NCBI GenBank assembly: GCA_963664665.2 | Contig: CAXXMH010000002.1 | Coordinates: 124,001-188,000 of the forward strand | DNA length: 64,000 bases | DNA from: Bin55 sp963664665 | GTDB taxonomy: Bacteria; Pseudomonadota; Gammaproteobacteria; Pseudomonadales; Azotimanducaceae | Reading direction: 5' to 3' | In this document: positions 35,215 through 43,396 of the stretch, one piece after another | Position numbering within the stretch: the first letter of the stretch is position 1 | Layout: each line of letters opens with the position of its first letter | Notes under the pieces: model-generated | Told to the model about the DNA's origin: nothing | Database searches by the model: none | What the model saw: only the letters and a program-made list of their open reading frames with translations | Position numbers and translations under genes: made by a program

Positions 35215-36357
35215 CTAGAGCTGAGGCACGAATTTCTCTAGGTATTTCTCGTAGAACCTATTTCCCATTCGAATATATCCCGCAGGGTTGGGGTGTAGGT
35301 CGTCAGGTAAGTCGACACGATCTGGTTCGCCAAAGAGCTCAAGTCCACTAAAGTAATCGAGATTTACATCTCCTTCTGCGCGTCGACTCTTGACAATATC
35401 CTGCAAAATCTCGCGCACGCGCGTCAATGTCATCGAACCGGTATTGAGATTAGTCTCGTTTGTCCGAAATTTACCATTTCCGTCAGGAATCGTTGGACCG
35501 GGATACGTCTCGGCGCTGGGGCAGTAGATTGGTGAGATCACAAGAATCGGGGTCAGCGGTTGTTTTTCCCTAATCGTATCGAGAAAGCCATGCATCGCTG
35601 GCGTGAATACACGCTCTTTCATCGAATCCATGTTGATGATGTTGATACCAATCTTCATGCTAATGAAGTCGCAGTCTTGTTCGCGAATGGTTCTTGCGAC
35701 AAATTGATCAAGGTGGCATTGACCACCGACTCCAAAACTCATCAGAGATAGACCTGCGCGCCGAGCCGCAACTGCGGGCCAAGTTTCTGATGGGAGCTTC
35801 GCTTCCATGCAGTGACTAATGGAACTGCCGTAGTGGATCCATCGCTTTCGCGATTCGGTAGGTAATGGAAGCAGTGACGCAGAATCGTTGATTTCTAGTC
35901 TTCTAAGCGTGACATAAGCGTTATGCGGCAACCATATCTCGCAATACTTCTCACCATCGGGTAGGTCGCTGAAACTGATAACTTCGGGTTCGCCTCGAAC
36001 TAGCTCGAATCCATTAGGTGACGACTCATCCGGCTTGATGTAGTGACCTCGAGACATGAATTGCGTATAGAGAGTGTCCCCGATCTGTAACTGGAACGGT
36101 ACGCTGGCGGGATTGCCTTCTTCGAATCGAAACGTTGTTGTTAGCGCTTCGATGGCGATTTCCCTAGCGTTGGTGAAAAGTTGGATGCGAACGCCAGACG
36201 GCATGCGTGCCATCACGTCGAGACCTTGGGGAACTTGCGGTCGCGTCCACCTCGGTAACCTGCGAACACCCAAGCCTTCCGGTCGGTCATCGAAATCGAG
36301 CGAACCGTGGACGCAGACGAACGATGAATCTAGTTCTTTGAAATCAAACGAAGCCAT
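35215..36357 (-). CDS. SGNH/GDSL-family hydrolase with N-terminal beta domain
   Basis: The 380-residue protein has an SGNH esterase core: IHYGSSISHC (nucleophile Ser), SFGVGGQC (Gly block), IGINIINM (Asn block) and DDLHPNPAGY (catalytic Asp-x-x-His). The first 160 residues look like an extra beta-sandwich, as in carbohydrate esterase family 2-type proteins. It probably de-esterifies a sugar or small ester; no signal peptide is visible, so a cytosolic location is inferred. It is 110 bases from the convergent deoxyribosyltransferase gene. The substrate is unknown. Confidence 0.85.
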   Translation of the reverse strand: MASFDFKELDSSFVCVHGSLDFDDRPEGLGVRRLPRWTRPQVPQGLDVMARMPSGVRIQLFTNAREIAIEALTTTFRFEEGNPASVPFQLQIGDTLYTQFMSRGHYIKPDESSPNGFELVRGEPEVISFSDLPDGEKYCEIWLPHNAYVTLRRLEINDSASLLPLPTESRKRWIHYGSSISHCMEAKLPSETWPAVAARRAGLSLMSFGVGGQCHLDQFVARTIREQDCDFISMKIGINIINMDSMKERVFTPAMHGFLDTIREKQPLTPILVISPIYCPSAETYPGPTIPDGNGKFRTNETNLNTGSMTLTRVREILQDIVKSRRAEGDVNLDYFSGLELFGEPDRVDLPDDLHPNPAGYIRMGNRFYEKYLEKFVPQL

Positions 36358-36421
36358 ATACGAACAATCTGGTACTCGGCACCTAATTTAACCAAGCACA
36401 TTCACGAGTAAGAGAGTGTGG

Positions 36422-37123
36422 TTACTCTAGGTGATGCGCGACCAGATTCTTGAATGAGTGTTCTACCTGCTGATCCGTCGCAAGATCGGCTTTCGCATAC
36501 AGTGCAGCATTGTGTGAAATCGTTTGTGGCTGCCGAGCCTTGATATGGGCTTCGGCGACTCGTTCCATCATGATGAACCAGACCACGGATTCCTTTGGTG
36601 TCTTGCCAACTGCGAGCAAGCCATGATTGCGCAAAATCAATCCGCGATTGCGTCCAAGGGTTTCCGCGATGCGGAAGCCACAGTCGGTGTCCTGAACTTG
36701 AACTTCCTCGTCATCGAAGACGTCGTGATCGTCAATGAAGATACAGGCTTCTTGTGTGATCGCCTCGAATTTACGAACTTCGGCGGCGAATGGCGTCCCA
36801 TACTGTGTATGGGTATGCGCGACGCTGTTGATATCTTGGCGCCGAGCTAGGATTGGGTAGTGAATGTAGAACGCGGGCCAGTTGGTAGTACCGACACCTT
36901 CGACGACTTTGCCATCCGCATCAAGACGGACTAGATTTGATTCGCTCGCGTGCTTAAACGGTGTTTTTGAATCGAGCAACCATAAGGTTTCAGGATTAAC
37001 AGGGTCACGACCACTAATGTGACCGTCGCCTAGATCACCCCAGCCAAGCTCAGCAAAGAGTTGATAGCCAAGGACGATCTGGTGTTTCAGTTCCTGCTGT
37101 CGCGACTGCAGTTCATTCGTCAT
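36422..37123 (-). CDS. Class II aldolase/adducin family protein
   Basis: The 233-residue protein has the Zn-binding segment AHTHTQYGTPF and a second histidine in LILRNHGLLAVG, with ELGWGDLGDGHISGRDP at the start. The fold is that of fuculose-phosphate aldolase and related epimerases. The substrate is unknown. It shares direction with the HtrA-like protease gene, whose stop lies 20 bases upstream of this gene's start, but no functional link is visible. Confidence 0.92.
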   Translation of the reverse strand: MTNELQSRQQELKHQIVLGYQLFAELGWGDLGDGHISGRDPVNPETLWLLDSKTPFKHASESNLVRLDADGKVVEGVGTTNWPAFYIHYPILARRQDINSVAHTHTQYGTPFAAEVRKFEAITQEACIFIDDHDVFDDEEVQVQDTDCGFRIAETLGRNRGLILRNHGLLAVGKTPKESVVWFIMMERVAEAHIKARQPQTISHNAALYAKADLATDQQVEHSFKNLVAHHLE

Positions 37124-37143
37124 AGTCAGATTTCACGAAGTGG

Positions 37144-38490
37144 TTAGCGAATAGGAAGTCGAAAATACTGTGTTCCGCGCAAGACAAGTAAGATCATGGG
37201 TCTACTTGTAAGGTCAATTGAATTCAAGTCAGATAGACGAGAGACATTAGTTCGGTTGATCTCAAGAATGATGTCGCCGACTAGCAAGCGAGTTTGACTG
37301 AGTCGAGTGTCTACCGCCGACACGACGACACCTCGGATTCGACCATAGTGTGGGTGGCTCGCGGGAATATCGTCAACATAGACGCCTGGCAGTAACTCGT
37401 TCCCTCTCTGATATTCCTGGACGTTGCCTTGAACTTGGATTTCATCGCCGTTGCGGAACACAGTGAGATCGAATTCCTGCCCGACTCGGAGCAACGCGAT
37501 TTTTGTAATCAAGTCTTGCGAGTTCTCGATTTCCTTGCCGTCTACTTCAGTAATGACGTCGTCAATCCGCATACCCGCCTTGTCAGCACCTGAACCGGCG
37601 ATTACTTTGGTGACAACAACCCCGTTGATAGTAGGCAAATCGAGTAAATCTGCGAATTCCTTCGTGACGGGTTGATATTCAATACCAAACATACCGCGAC
37701 TGATGTCGCCGTATTCGATCAGTTGTTCGCTGATAGCCTTCACCATGTTGGATGGAATTGCAAAACCTATTCCACTACTAGCACCTGATGGGCTCAGGAT
37801 TGCGGTATTAATGCCGATCAGATTGCCCTCAATGTCTATTAACGCACCGCCGGAGTTACCGGGATTGATTGACGCGTCCGTCTGAATAAAGTCTTCGGTA
37901 TTTACGATCCCAACCTGATTTCGACCGAGCGCGCTTACGATCCCAGAAGTGACCGTTTGCCCGAGTCCAAACGGATTTCCAATAACAATGACGAAGTCAC
38001 CGACACGCAATTCATCGGAGTCGGCTAATGCGAGTTCGGTTAGATTCTCTGCATCGATCTTTAATAACGCGATGTCGGTGGTTGGATCGTTACCTAGGAA
38101 CTCAGCATCGAACGTTCGGCGATCCTGAAGTGTTATGACCACACGCTGAGCTTGGCTGATCACGTGGTTGTTCGTAACGACTAACCCCCGTTTAGCGTCA
38201 ATAATCACGCCCGAACCCGCAGCTTGTACATTACGCTGCGATCGTCGAGGATTCAATTGACCCCACTCATCGAACCAAGTGATGGTGTAACCCTGACGGG
38301 TGGTCACACTGATATTGACCACTGCGTCTTTCATGCCTTCCAAGACCGGCGCAAGTGAAGGTCGCTCACCTTCCATGAGTACCGGAATGTGGGCGAACAC
38401 AGATGCGCAAGCCAGTGTAAGTACTAGTCCCGCTACAACGCGAATCAACTGCAGTTTAAATCGACGGAAATACGGTAATTTAGTGGTCAT
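37144..38490 (-). CDS. HtrA/DegQ-like trypsin-fold serine protease with PDZ domains
   Basis: The 448-residue protein has a basic N-terminus and a hydrophobic stretch (residues 14-32), consistent with a signal peptide or membrane anchor. The catalytic triad is His109 (TNNHV), Asp139 (TTDIALLKI) and Ser213 (NPGNSGGAL). A PDZ domain (GVVVTKVIAGSGADKAGMRIDD) at about residues 245-355 and a second PDZ-like region near the end (GVVVSAVDTRLSQTRLLVGD) follow. It acts in the periplasm as an envelope stress protease, most like DegQ/DegS-type proteins. The distinctive N-terminal 60 residues suggest a custom anchor. The exact subtype was not assigned. Confidence 0.93.
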   Translation of the reverse strand: MTTKLPYFRRFKLQLIRVVAGLVLTLACASVFAHIPVLMEGERPSLAPVLEGMKDAVVNISVTTRQGYTITWFDEWGQLNPRRSQRNVQAAGSGVIIDAKRGLVVTNNHVISQAQRVVITLQDRRTFDAEFLGNDPTTDIALLKIDAENLTELALADSDELRVGDFVIVIGNPFGLGQTVTSGIVSALGRNQVGIVNTEDFIQTDASINPGNSGGALIDIEGNLIGINTAILSPSGASSGIGFAIPSNMVKAISEQLIEYGDISRGMFGIEYQPVTKEFADLLDLPTINGVVVTKVIAGSGADKAGMRIDDVITEVDGKEIENSQDLITKIALLRVGQEFDLTVFRNGDEIQVQGNVQEYQRGNELLPGVYVDDIPASHPHYGRIRGVVVSAVDTRLSQTRLLVGDIILEINRTNVSRLSDLNSIDLTSRPMILLVLRGTQYFRLPIR

Positions 38491-38563
38491 TCTTTAATGC
38501 TCTTCAATCGTGTTGACTCGGGTGATTACGGCACGTTGTTAGATGAATTTGGTACGTGTAAGT

Positions 38564-38872
38564 TCAGGTGCGAGTATTACGTTGTGATTCAACGCTCTCA
38601 ACTTTCTCCTTCAACGATTGTTGCCGATCAACTCTCGTCCCTAATTTGATTGATGTTGATATGCGCGGTGCACCCATCGTGTGGATTTTCTCATGGCAAG
38701 CCTTAATAGCGCTGAATACTGCATCGTATTCGCCTTCAATATTCGTGCCATACGCGTGAAGCGTGTGAGAAAGCTCAAATTCGTCGAGTATGTCTTGGCA
38801 CGCGACAATGTAACGAGACACCGAGACACCAACACCTATTGGCACAATACACAGGTCCACATGAACGTTCAT
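38564..38872 (-). CDS. Thiamine-binding/UPF0045 (MTH1187-YkoF) family protein
   Basis: The 102-residue protein has VDLCIVPIGVGVSVSRY and TLHAYGTNIEGEYDAVFSAIKACHEKIHTMGAPRIST, the hallmark of the small UPF0045/YkoF-like ferredoxin-fold family. Some members bind thiamine or related ligands. It is a single gene upstream of the protease gene on the same strand (73 bases), with no visible thiamine genes nearby. Its physiological ligand is unknown. Confidence 0.85.
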   Translation of the reverse strand: MNVHVDLCIVPIGVGVSVSRYIVACQDILDEFELSHTLHAYGTNIEGEYDAVFSAIKACHEKIHTMGAPRISTSIKLGTRVDRQQSLKEKVESVESQRNTRT

Positions 38873-39002
38873 AGTCAGTCATCGGGTTAGATTCGACTAA
38901 TTTTCGCAATCCGACGAGTCGACCTAGTAGCTCGAACGAATTCTCGGCGGTACACCAAGACAAAACGAGATATTAGAAATACTTTATTATCAATGAGTTA
39001 TA

Positions 39003-40223
39003 TTACATATTCTCGTAGCCAAATAGTCGCTTTGTAGTCCGTCTGTAGGCGAATTGTGCTCCCCAATTCCTGAGCATTCTCAGCACCGGATTTCCAAGAT
39101 GGTAGACGGTTCGGTTTCGCGCCGAAATCTTCTGGACTTGGTTAACTCGAGGGATTCGCACGGTTTCAAATCTTGATAGACGACTTGCAAATGTGCCTAA
39201 TCGAAGCTCCGACAAACTCCTCGCCAATGTGATCGCGTCCTCGATTGCGAGAGCTGCACCTTGGCCAGCGAAGGGCAGAGTGGTATGCCAAGCATCACCG
39301 ACTAGTGCAAGTGGGTATTCGTTTAGCTGATGCACTTGGACTGGAGGGAATTGAAAGAGCGGCCAACGATACAGGGAGTCTTCAGACGCCTGTTCTAACA
39401 GCGTCCCTAGGAGCGCACTCGGTGAATTGATTGTCTTGGTCAGGGATTTTCTAGAGGACTTCTGACGATGCATGTCTTCGGGGATATCTGCATCATCGGA
39501 TTCGACTACAAAAACGCAATTTAGGACTGGTTCTGCACCTACGGGATACGTCACCACGTGAAAACGCTTGTTCAACCAAAGCCTGGTCAAGTTTTGAGCA
39601 AATGCGTTGTTTAGTTGAGCTAGTGGTATCGTGGCACGGTACGCGAAACCGGCAAATCGACCGTAATCGAATGAGCTACTCAAGTTTCGTCTGACGGTGG
39701 AATTGGTTCCATCTGCACCGACACAAAGATCTGCGCGGATGTCACCAGTAGCCGTTTCTATGACGACAGAATCAGCGTGTAGTCTCAGACCTTCGACTGC
39801 TACCCCTTTGCGTAATTCAATTCTTTCGTCAATTAAGCACGCACGCTCAAGTGTTCGGATCAGGTCAGGTCGATAGAGCTGAAGATAAGGCGCATCGAAC
39901 TTTGCATTGACATATGAGCTTATCGGGAAACTCGCAATTCGTTGATCTGTTTCACCGTCAAGCCATTCCATCGTCGACGGCGTGCGACCGATTTCAGCAA
40001 GGTCTCTCCCAAGCCCGAGCTGGTCGAATATGCGTGTTGCGTTCGGTGATAGTTGGATGCCAGCTCCAACATCAACCTCGCTCAAATTCCGTTCAAGAAC
40101 AACAGAGTGAATCCCGACGTTCGCAAGCGATAAGGCGGTAGTTAAACCGCCTATTCCCCCGCCAACAATCGCGACGGATTGAAGCCCGTCAATCACATTG
40201 GCTGAGGATAGCTCTTGGATCAC
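39003..40223 (-). CDS. FAD-dependent aromatic-type monooxygenase (salicylate hydroxylase-like)
   Basis: The 406-residue class A flavoprotein has the dinucleotide fold VAIVGGGIGGLTTALSL at about residues 17-33 and the DG motif VGADGTNSTVR. The third FAD signature is LVGDAWHTTLPFAGQGAALAIEDA. Such NADPH-dependent enzymes hydroxylate aromatic or unsaturated substrates; the substrate here is unknown. The start is a GTG at 40223 (alternative GTG 40196). It overlaps the end of the PhyH gene by 35 bases, so translation is coupled in the minus-strand cluster. It is the last gene of that cluster. Confidence 0.92.
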   Translation of the reverse strand: MIQELSSANVIDGLQSVAIVGGGIGGLTTALSLANVGIHSVVLERNLSEVDVGAGIQLSPNATRIFDQLGLGRDLAEIGRTPSTMEWLDGETDQRIASFPISSYVNAKFDAPYLQLYRPDLIRTLERACLIDERIELRKGVAVEGLRLHADSVVIETATGDIRADLCVGADGTNSTVRRNLSSSFDYGRFAGFAYRATIPLAQLNNAFAQNLTRLWLNKRFHVVTYPVGAEPVLNCVFVVESDDADIPEDMHRQKSSRKSLTKTINSPSALLGTLLEQASEDSLYRWPLFQFPPVQVHQLNEYPLALVGDAWHTTLPFAGQGAALAIEDAITLARSLSELRLGTFASRLSRFETVRIPRVNQVQKISARNRTVYHLGNPVLRMLRNWGAQFAYRRTTKRLFGYENM

Positions 40224-41010
40224 CCGCGTTGATATGACCGACTCCGAACGAGCTGGTCTTCAACCCGAGGATGTCCTGTAGGTCAGCGGGGAACGAAGCC
40301 AGTTTGGAGCGAGAATGTGCCAGCATCAAGTTTTCCTGTTGGCGTTGTGAGCCAGCGCAATAGTTGATCGTAAGTGCCCAACGGCGCTGGTCGCTGACGT
40401 TCGCGCCTCCACCGTGATAGCAGGTACCTACGACGAAGCACACACTTCCTGCGGGCATTTCAGCCTGAATGCACTCGAAGTCTTGGTCAGCACCGGTAGG
40501 ATCAATTTTCTGCCGTGCTCCGCGGCTTAATTGATAGTCGGGGTAGTGATCGAGCTTGTGACTATATGGCACTAAGCGGGTTGCACCGTTCTCCTCGGTG
40601 AAGTCGGAGAGCGCCCACATGGTGTTGCACACGAGGTGCTTGTGCGGACGTGCAATGCCGTAAAGTGAATCGTCGCAGTGGATTCTCTGAGTTGTTTCTC
40701 CTGGATCGATCACCGCAGTCCCCATCGTGGATAGTAGGCAATCTGAACCTAACACACCTCGAATAACGTCTAGTACGGGCGGGTGAATGGCGACTTGCTG
40801 CCAAACTGCGTCTTCGTTTAGCAAATCGAAGTAGCGAAGTGTCTTGTAACCGGTGAATTCGTTCTGCACGATCGCAGGCGGCTCAACGTTTTCAAGACGA
40901 CTTATTTCTCCCTTTATCCGATTGCAGAATTCCGGATCAATGATTCCCTCCGCAATGCTGAAGCCTTTTTCATTAATCTCGTCAATGTGTTTTGCGGGGT
41001 CAATTGGCAT
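40189..41010 (-). CDS. Phytanoyl-CoA dioxygenase (PhyH) family protein
   Basis: The 273-residue Fe(II)/2-oxoglutarate oxygenase-like protein has TTQRIHCDDSLYG, with the His-x-Asp metal pair. Distal conserved residues occur in SVCFVVGTCYHGGGANVSDQRRWALTINYC, including the third His and the Arg. It lies between the LLM gene (23 bases upstream) and the flavin monooxygenase gene (35-base overlap) in the minus-strand oxygenase cluster. The substrate is unknown. The ATG at 41010 is the first start. Confidence 0.9.
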   Translation of the reverse strand: MPIDPAKHIDEINEKGFSIAEGIIDPEFCNRIKGEISRLENVEPPAIVQNEFTGYKTLRYFDLLNEDAVWQQVAIHPPVLDVIRGVLGSDCLLSTMGTAVIDPGETTQRIHCDDSLYGIARPHKHLVCNTMWALSDFTEENGATRLVPYSHKLDHYPDYQLSRGARQKIDPTGADQDFECIQAEMPAGSVCFVVGTCYHGGGANVSDQRRWALTINYCAGSQRQQENLMLAHSRSKLASFPADLQDILGLKTSSFGVGHINAGDPRAILSQCD

Positions 41011-41033
41011 TTGATCGGTTCCTATTAAGTGCC

Positions 41034-42011
41034 TCAGGCCAATCTAGGCATTACTTCGTCAACAAACTTCACGAAGGATGCGTGACTCAGCGGAGCCGCG
41101 AGAAGATAGTGAAGCGAAATTGTCTCTTCAAGTTCAAGCAGCCGGTCGGCGACCCTCTCAGGCGTACCCCAAATTACCGTATTGGCAACGTAGTCATTGA
41201 TTCGATCCTCAGCGGTTTGCACTTCGTGGGAGCCTCGTCGATTTTGATTGAAGTAGCTGCCAAACATCCATTGGCTGCCATTCCTGGCGATTTGTTCCGC
41301 TTGCTCGTCGTGATCAGCGATAGCTAGCAATCGAGCCATCGGTGTTACTTGATTTGAGCTATGTTTATGAGCTCTTAAGGTATCTTGGTAGAGCTGGTAC
41401 TTCGCGCCAAGTTCTTCACACGAAGCATGCGGATCCATGAGTATGGCGAAGCCTTTTTCTGCTGCCCATTTCATGGCGTCAGGAGAACCCGCAGCAACCC
41501 AGAACGGCATGGGTTGTTGCAGAGGTTTCGGTAACACTTCGACGTCACGGAAACAATTGAATCGACCTTCATAGTTAAGTTTATCGCTTTGCCATGCTTC
41601 CAACACGATCTCAACGTGTTCCTGAAATTGTTCCCGCGAGTCATCGAGATCTACGCCGAAGACGTCCATTTCTTTCCGGTCGAATCCGCGACCAGCGCCC
41701 CAATTGATACGCCCTTGCGTCAAGTGATCTAGAAGTGCGACTTCCTCGGCTAATCGTAGTGGATGGTAGAACGCGGCCAAACTAACTGCGGTGCCGATGC
41801 GCAAGTTTTTCGTAATTCCAGCAACATGCGCTGCCATCACATGGACTGACGGGCATACGCTGTAGGTTGAGAAATGATGTTCGGCGAGCCATACCGCGTC
41901 GAATCCTGTCTGATCCATGATTCTGATTCGGTCTAATGCGCGCTCATACACCGTGGACAACTCGCCTCGACGATTTGGCCAAGAGAAGAACTGTAGGACG
42001 CCGAATTGCAT
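41034..42011 (-). CDS. LLM-class monooxygenase (luciferase-like, FMN type)
   Basis: The 325-residue LLM protein has DAVWLAEHHFSTYSVCPS, LGAGRGF-type GAGRGFDRKEMDVFG and the C-terminal GTPERVADRLLELEE. The AEHHF signature and overall length are closer to the alkanal/nitrilotriacetate-type (FMNH2-dependent) luciferase-like group than to the F420 group seen elsewhere in the window. The ATG at 42011 was chosen; an open frame upstream to 42068 overlaps the neighbouring CoA-transferase gene and lacks a recognisable N-terminus. It is the second gene of the minus-strand cluster, 16 bases after the CoA-transferase stop. The reaction is unknown. Confidence 0.9.
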   Translation of the reverse strand: MQFGVLQFFSWPNRRGELSTVYERALDRIRIMDQTGFDAVWLAEHHFSTYSVCPSVHVMAAHVAGITKNLRIGTAVSLAAFYHPLRLAEEVALLDHLTQGRINWGAGRGFDRKEMDVFGVDLDDSREQFQEHVEIVLEAWQSDKLNYEGRFNCFRDVEVLPKPLQQPMPFWVAAGSPDAMKWAAEKGFAILMDPHASCEELGAKYQLYQDTLRAHKHSSNQVTPMARLLAIADHDEQAEQIARNGSQWMFGSYFNQNRRGSHEVQTAEDRINDYVANTVIWGTPERVADRLLELEETISLHYLLAAPLSHASFVKFVDEVMPRLA

Positions 42012-42027
42012 GAAATTAGTGTTTACC

Positions 42028-43218
42028 TTAGAAGGGTTGTTGCTCGGTGAAGACCACGCGGTTGTCAATTAAGGTGTCGATCTGGTCCTGCGAACGACCC
42101 AAATGAGTTGATAAGACTTCAATGCTGTCCGCGCCGACCTCAGGTGCGCGACGAGGCTTAACCTTCTCTTCTTCCGCAATTGCGATAGGCGACATAACCG
42201 TGTACGGGTAATCGTGACTCTCGGGTTCCGCACTCACCACGATGTCATTCTCCAGTACTTGCTGGTCATTAACGACCTCAGACATAGGTTTAACGTGGCT
42301 GTGCGTTATCTCGTGTTCGACCAGTTTCGGTAATAGTTCCTCGAGAGTAAGTTCGCGAATACGTTCTTGCGCCATGTCAATCAGTTCGTAACGGTGAGCG
42401 ATGAGTTCGCTTAGTGAGCTGAATCTTGGATCGTCCAACCACTCTTCGCGATCCAAGGCACGCGCGACCAACGGCCATTCTCTCGTTGCATTCACAATCG
42501 AAAACAACACAAACGCGTTGTCTTTTGTCTCATAAACTGAACTAAACGGGTTGCGTAAACCTGTTGCCTGTTTTCTTGCGCCGATGTCCATCCCGGCGAT
42601 GACGCCCTGTAAAGCCATCCCATTCGACCAAACGCCATTTGCCAGTAGCGAGGTTGATACGTACGCGCCTTCGCCTGTTCGTTCACGCTTGTAGAGTGCA
42701 CACGCAATTGCGCTGAATAGGGACATTGAAGTCGCATGGTCACCCATCCCGGGTGCTGACGTTACTGGTTTAACGTCCTTATCGCGTACGAATTCCATAA
42801 GTCCAGATCTAGCCCACCACGCCGTCGCATCAAATGAGCGTCGCGTTACATCGGGACCTTTCGTACCAAAACCTGTAACGTGAGCGTAGATCAGGCGAGG
42901 GTTGATCGCCGAGAGACGTTCATATTCGTATTGATAGCGTACGATGTGGTCGCCGATGAAATTAGTCACGAAGATGTCTGCGCTCTCGACAAGCTCGTGA
43001 ACAAGCCGGACTCCTTCTTCGCGTTTTAAGTCAATCGCGATGCTCTTTTTGTTTCGAGATGTGAGTAACCAGTTGTAATCGACATCGTATGCACCTTTGA
43101 GCGTGCGATAGCGGTCGCCATTGGGCGGCTCGATTTTGATAACCGTTGCGCCGAAGTCACCGAGTACGGTTGCAGCGCCTGGCCCAGCTAGAAAAGTTGC
43201 GGCATCGATGACAAGCAA
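42028..43218 (-). CDS. Family III CoA-transferase (CaiB/BaiF)
   Basis: The 396-residue protein has the family segments VLGDFGATVIKIEPPNGD, LTSRNKKSIAIDLK and TRRSFDATAWWARSGL, in which the Asp of FDATAWW is at the catalytic position. The first ATG/GTG/TTG is a TTG at 43218, without a ribosome site. That would remove the expected LFEDL N-terminus, which is encoded just upstream in frame. An ATC at 43237-43239, 8 bases after GGAG (43248-43251), would restore it, so a rare start codon is possible. It is the first gene of the minus-strand oxygenase cluster; the CoA donor and acceptor are unknown. Confidence 0.88.
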   Translation of the reverse strand: MLVIDAATFLAGPGAATVLGDFGATVIKIEPPNGDRYRTLKGAYDVDYNWLLTSRNKKSIAIDLKREEGVRLVHELVESADIFVTNFIGDHIVRYQYEYERLSAINPRLIYAHVTGFGTKGPDVTRRSFDATAWWARSGLMEFVRDKDVKPVTSAPGMGDHATSMSLFSAIACALYKRERTGEGAYVSTSLLANGVWSNGMALQGVIAGMDIGARKQATGLRNPFSSVYETKDNAFVLFSIVNATREWPLVARALDREEWLDDPRFSSLSELIAHRYELIDMAQERIRELTLEELLPKLVEHEITHSHVKPMSEVVNDQQVLENDIVVSAEPESHDYPYTVMSPIAIAEEEKVKPRRAPEVGADSIEVLSTHLGRSQDQIDTLIDNRVVFTEQQPF

Positions 43219-43396
43219 GTCTTCAAATAAACGCTCGATGACTCAATCTCCGTTCCTGACAGGATGTCTCTCGTGAAAACGTCGTGACGCACCGGACTGT
43301 AGCGTAACGTCTCTATAACGTGATCACATCGGTGCGATATTTTCGCTTTAGGGGCTTGCTTATGCTATTCGTATTCAAGGCAACTAGGGAATATGG

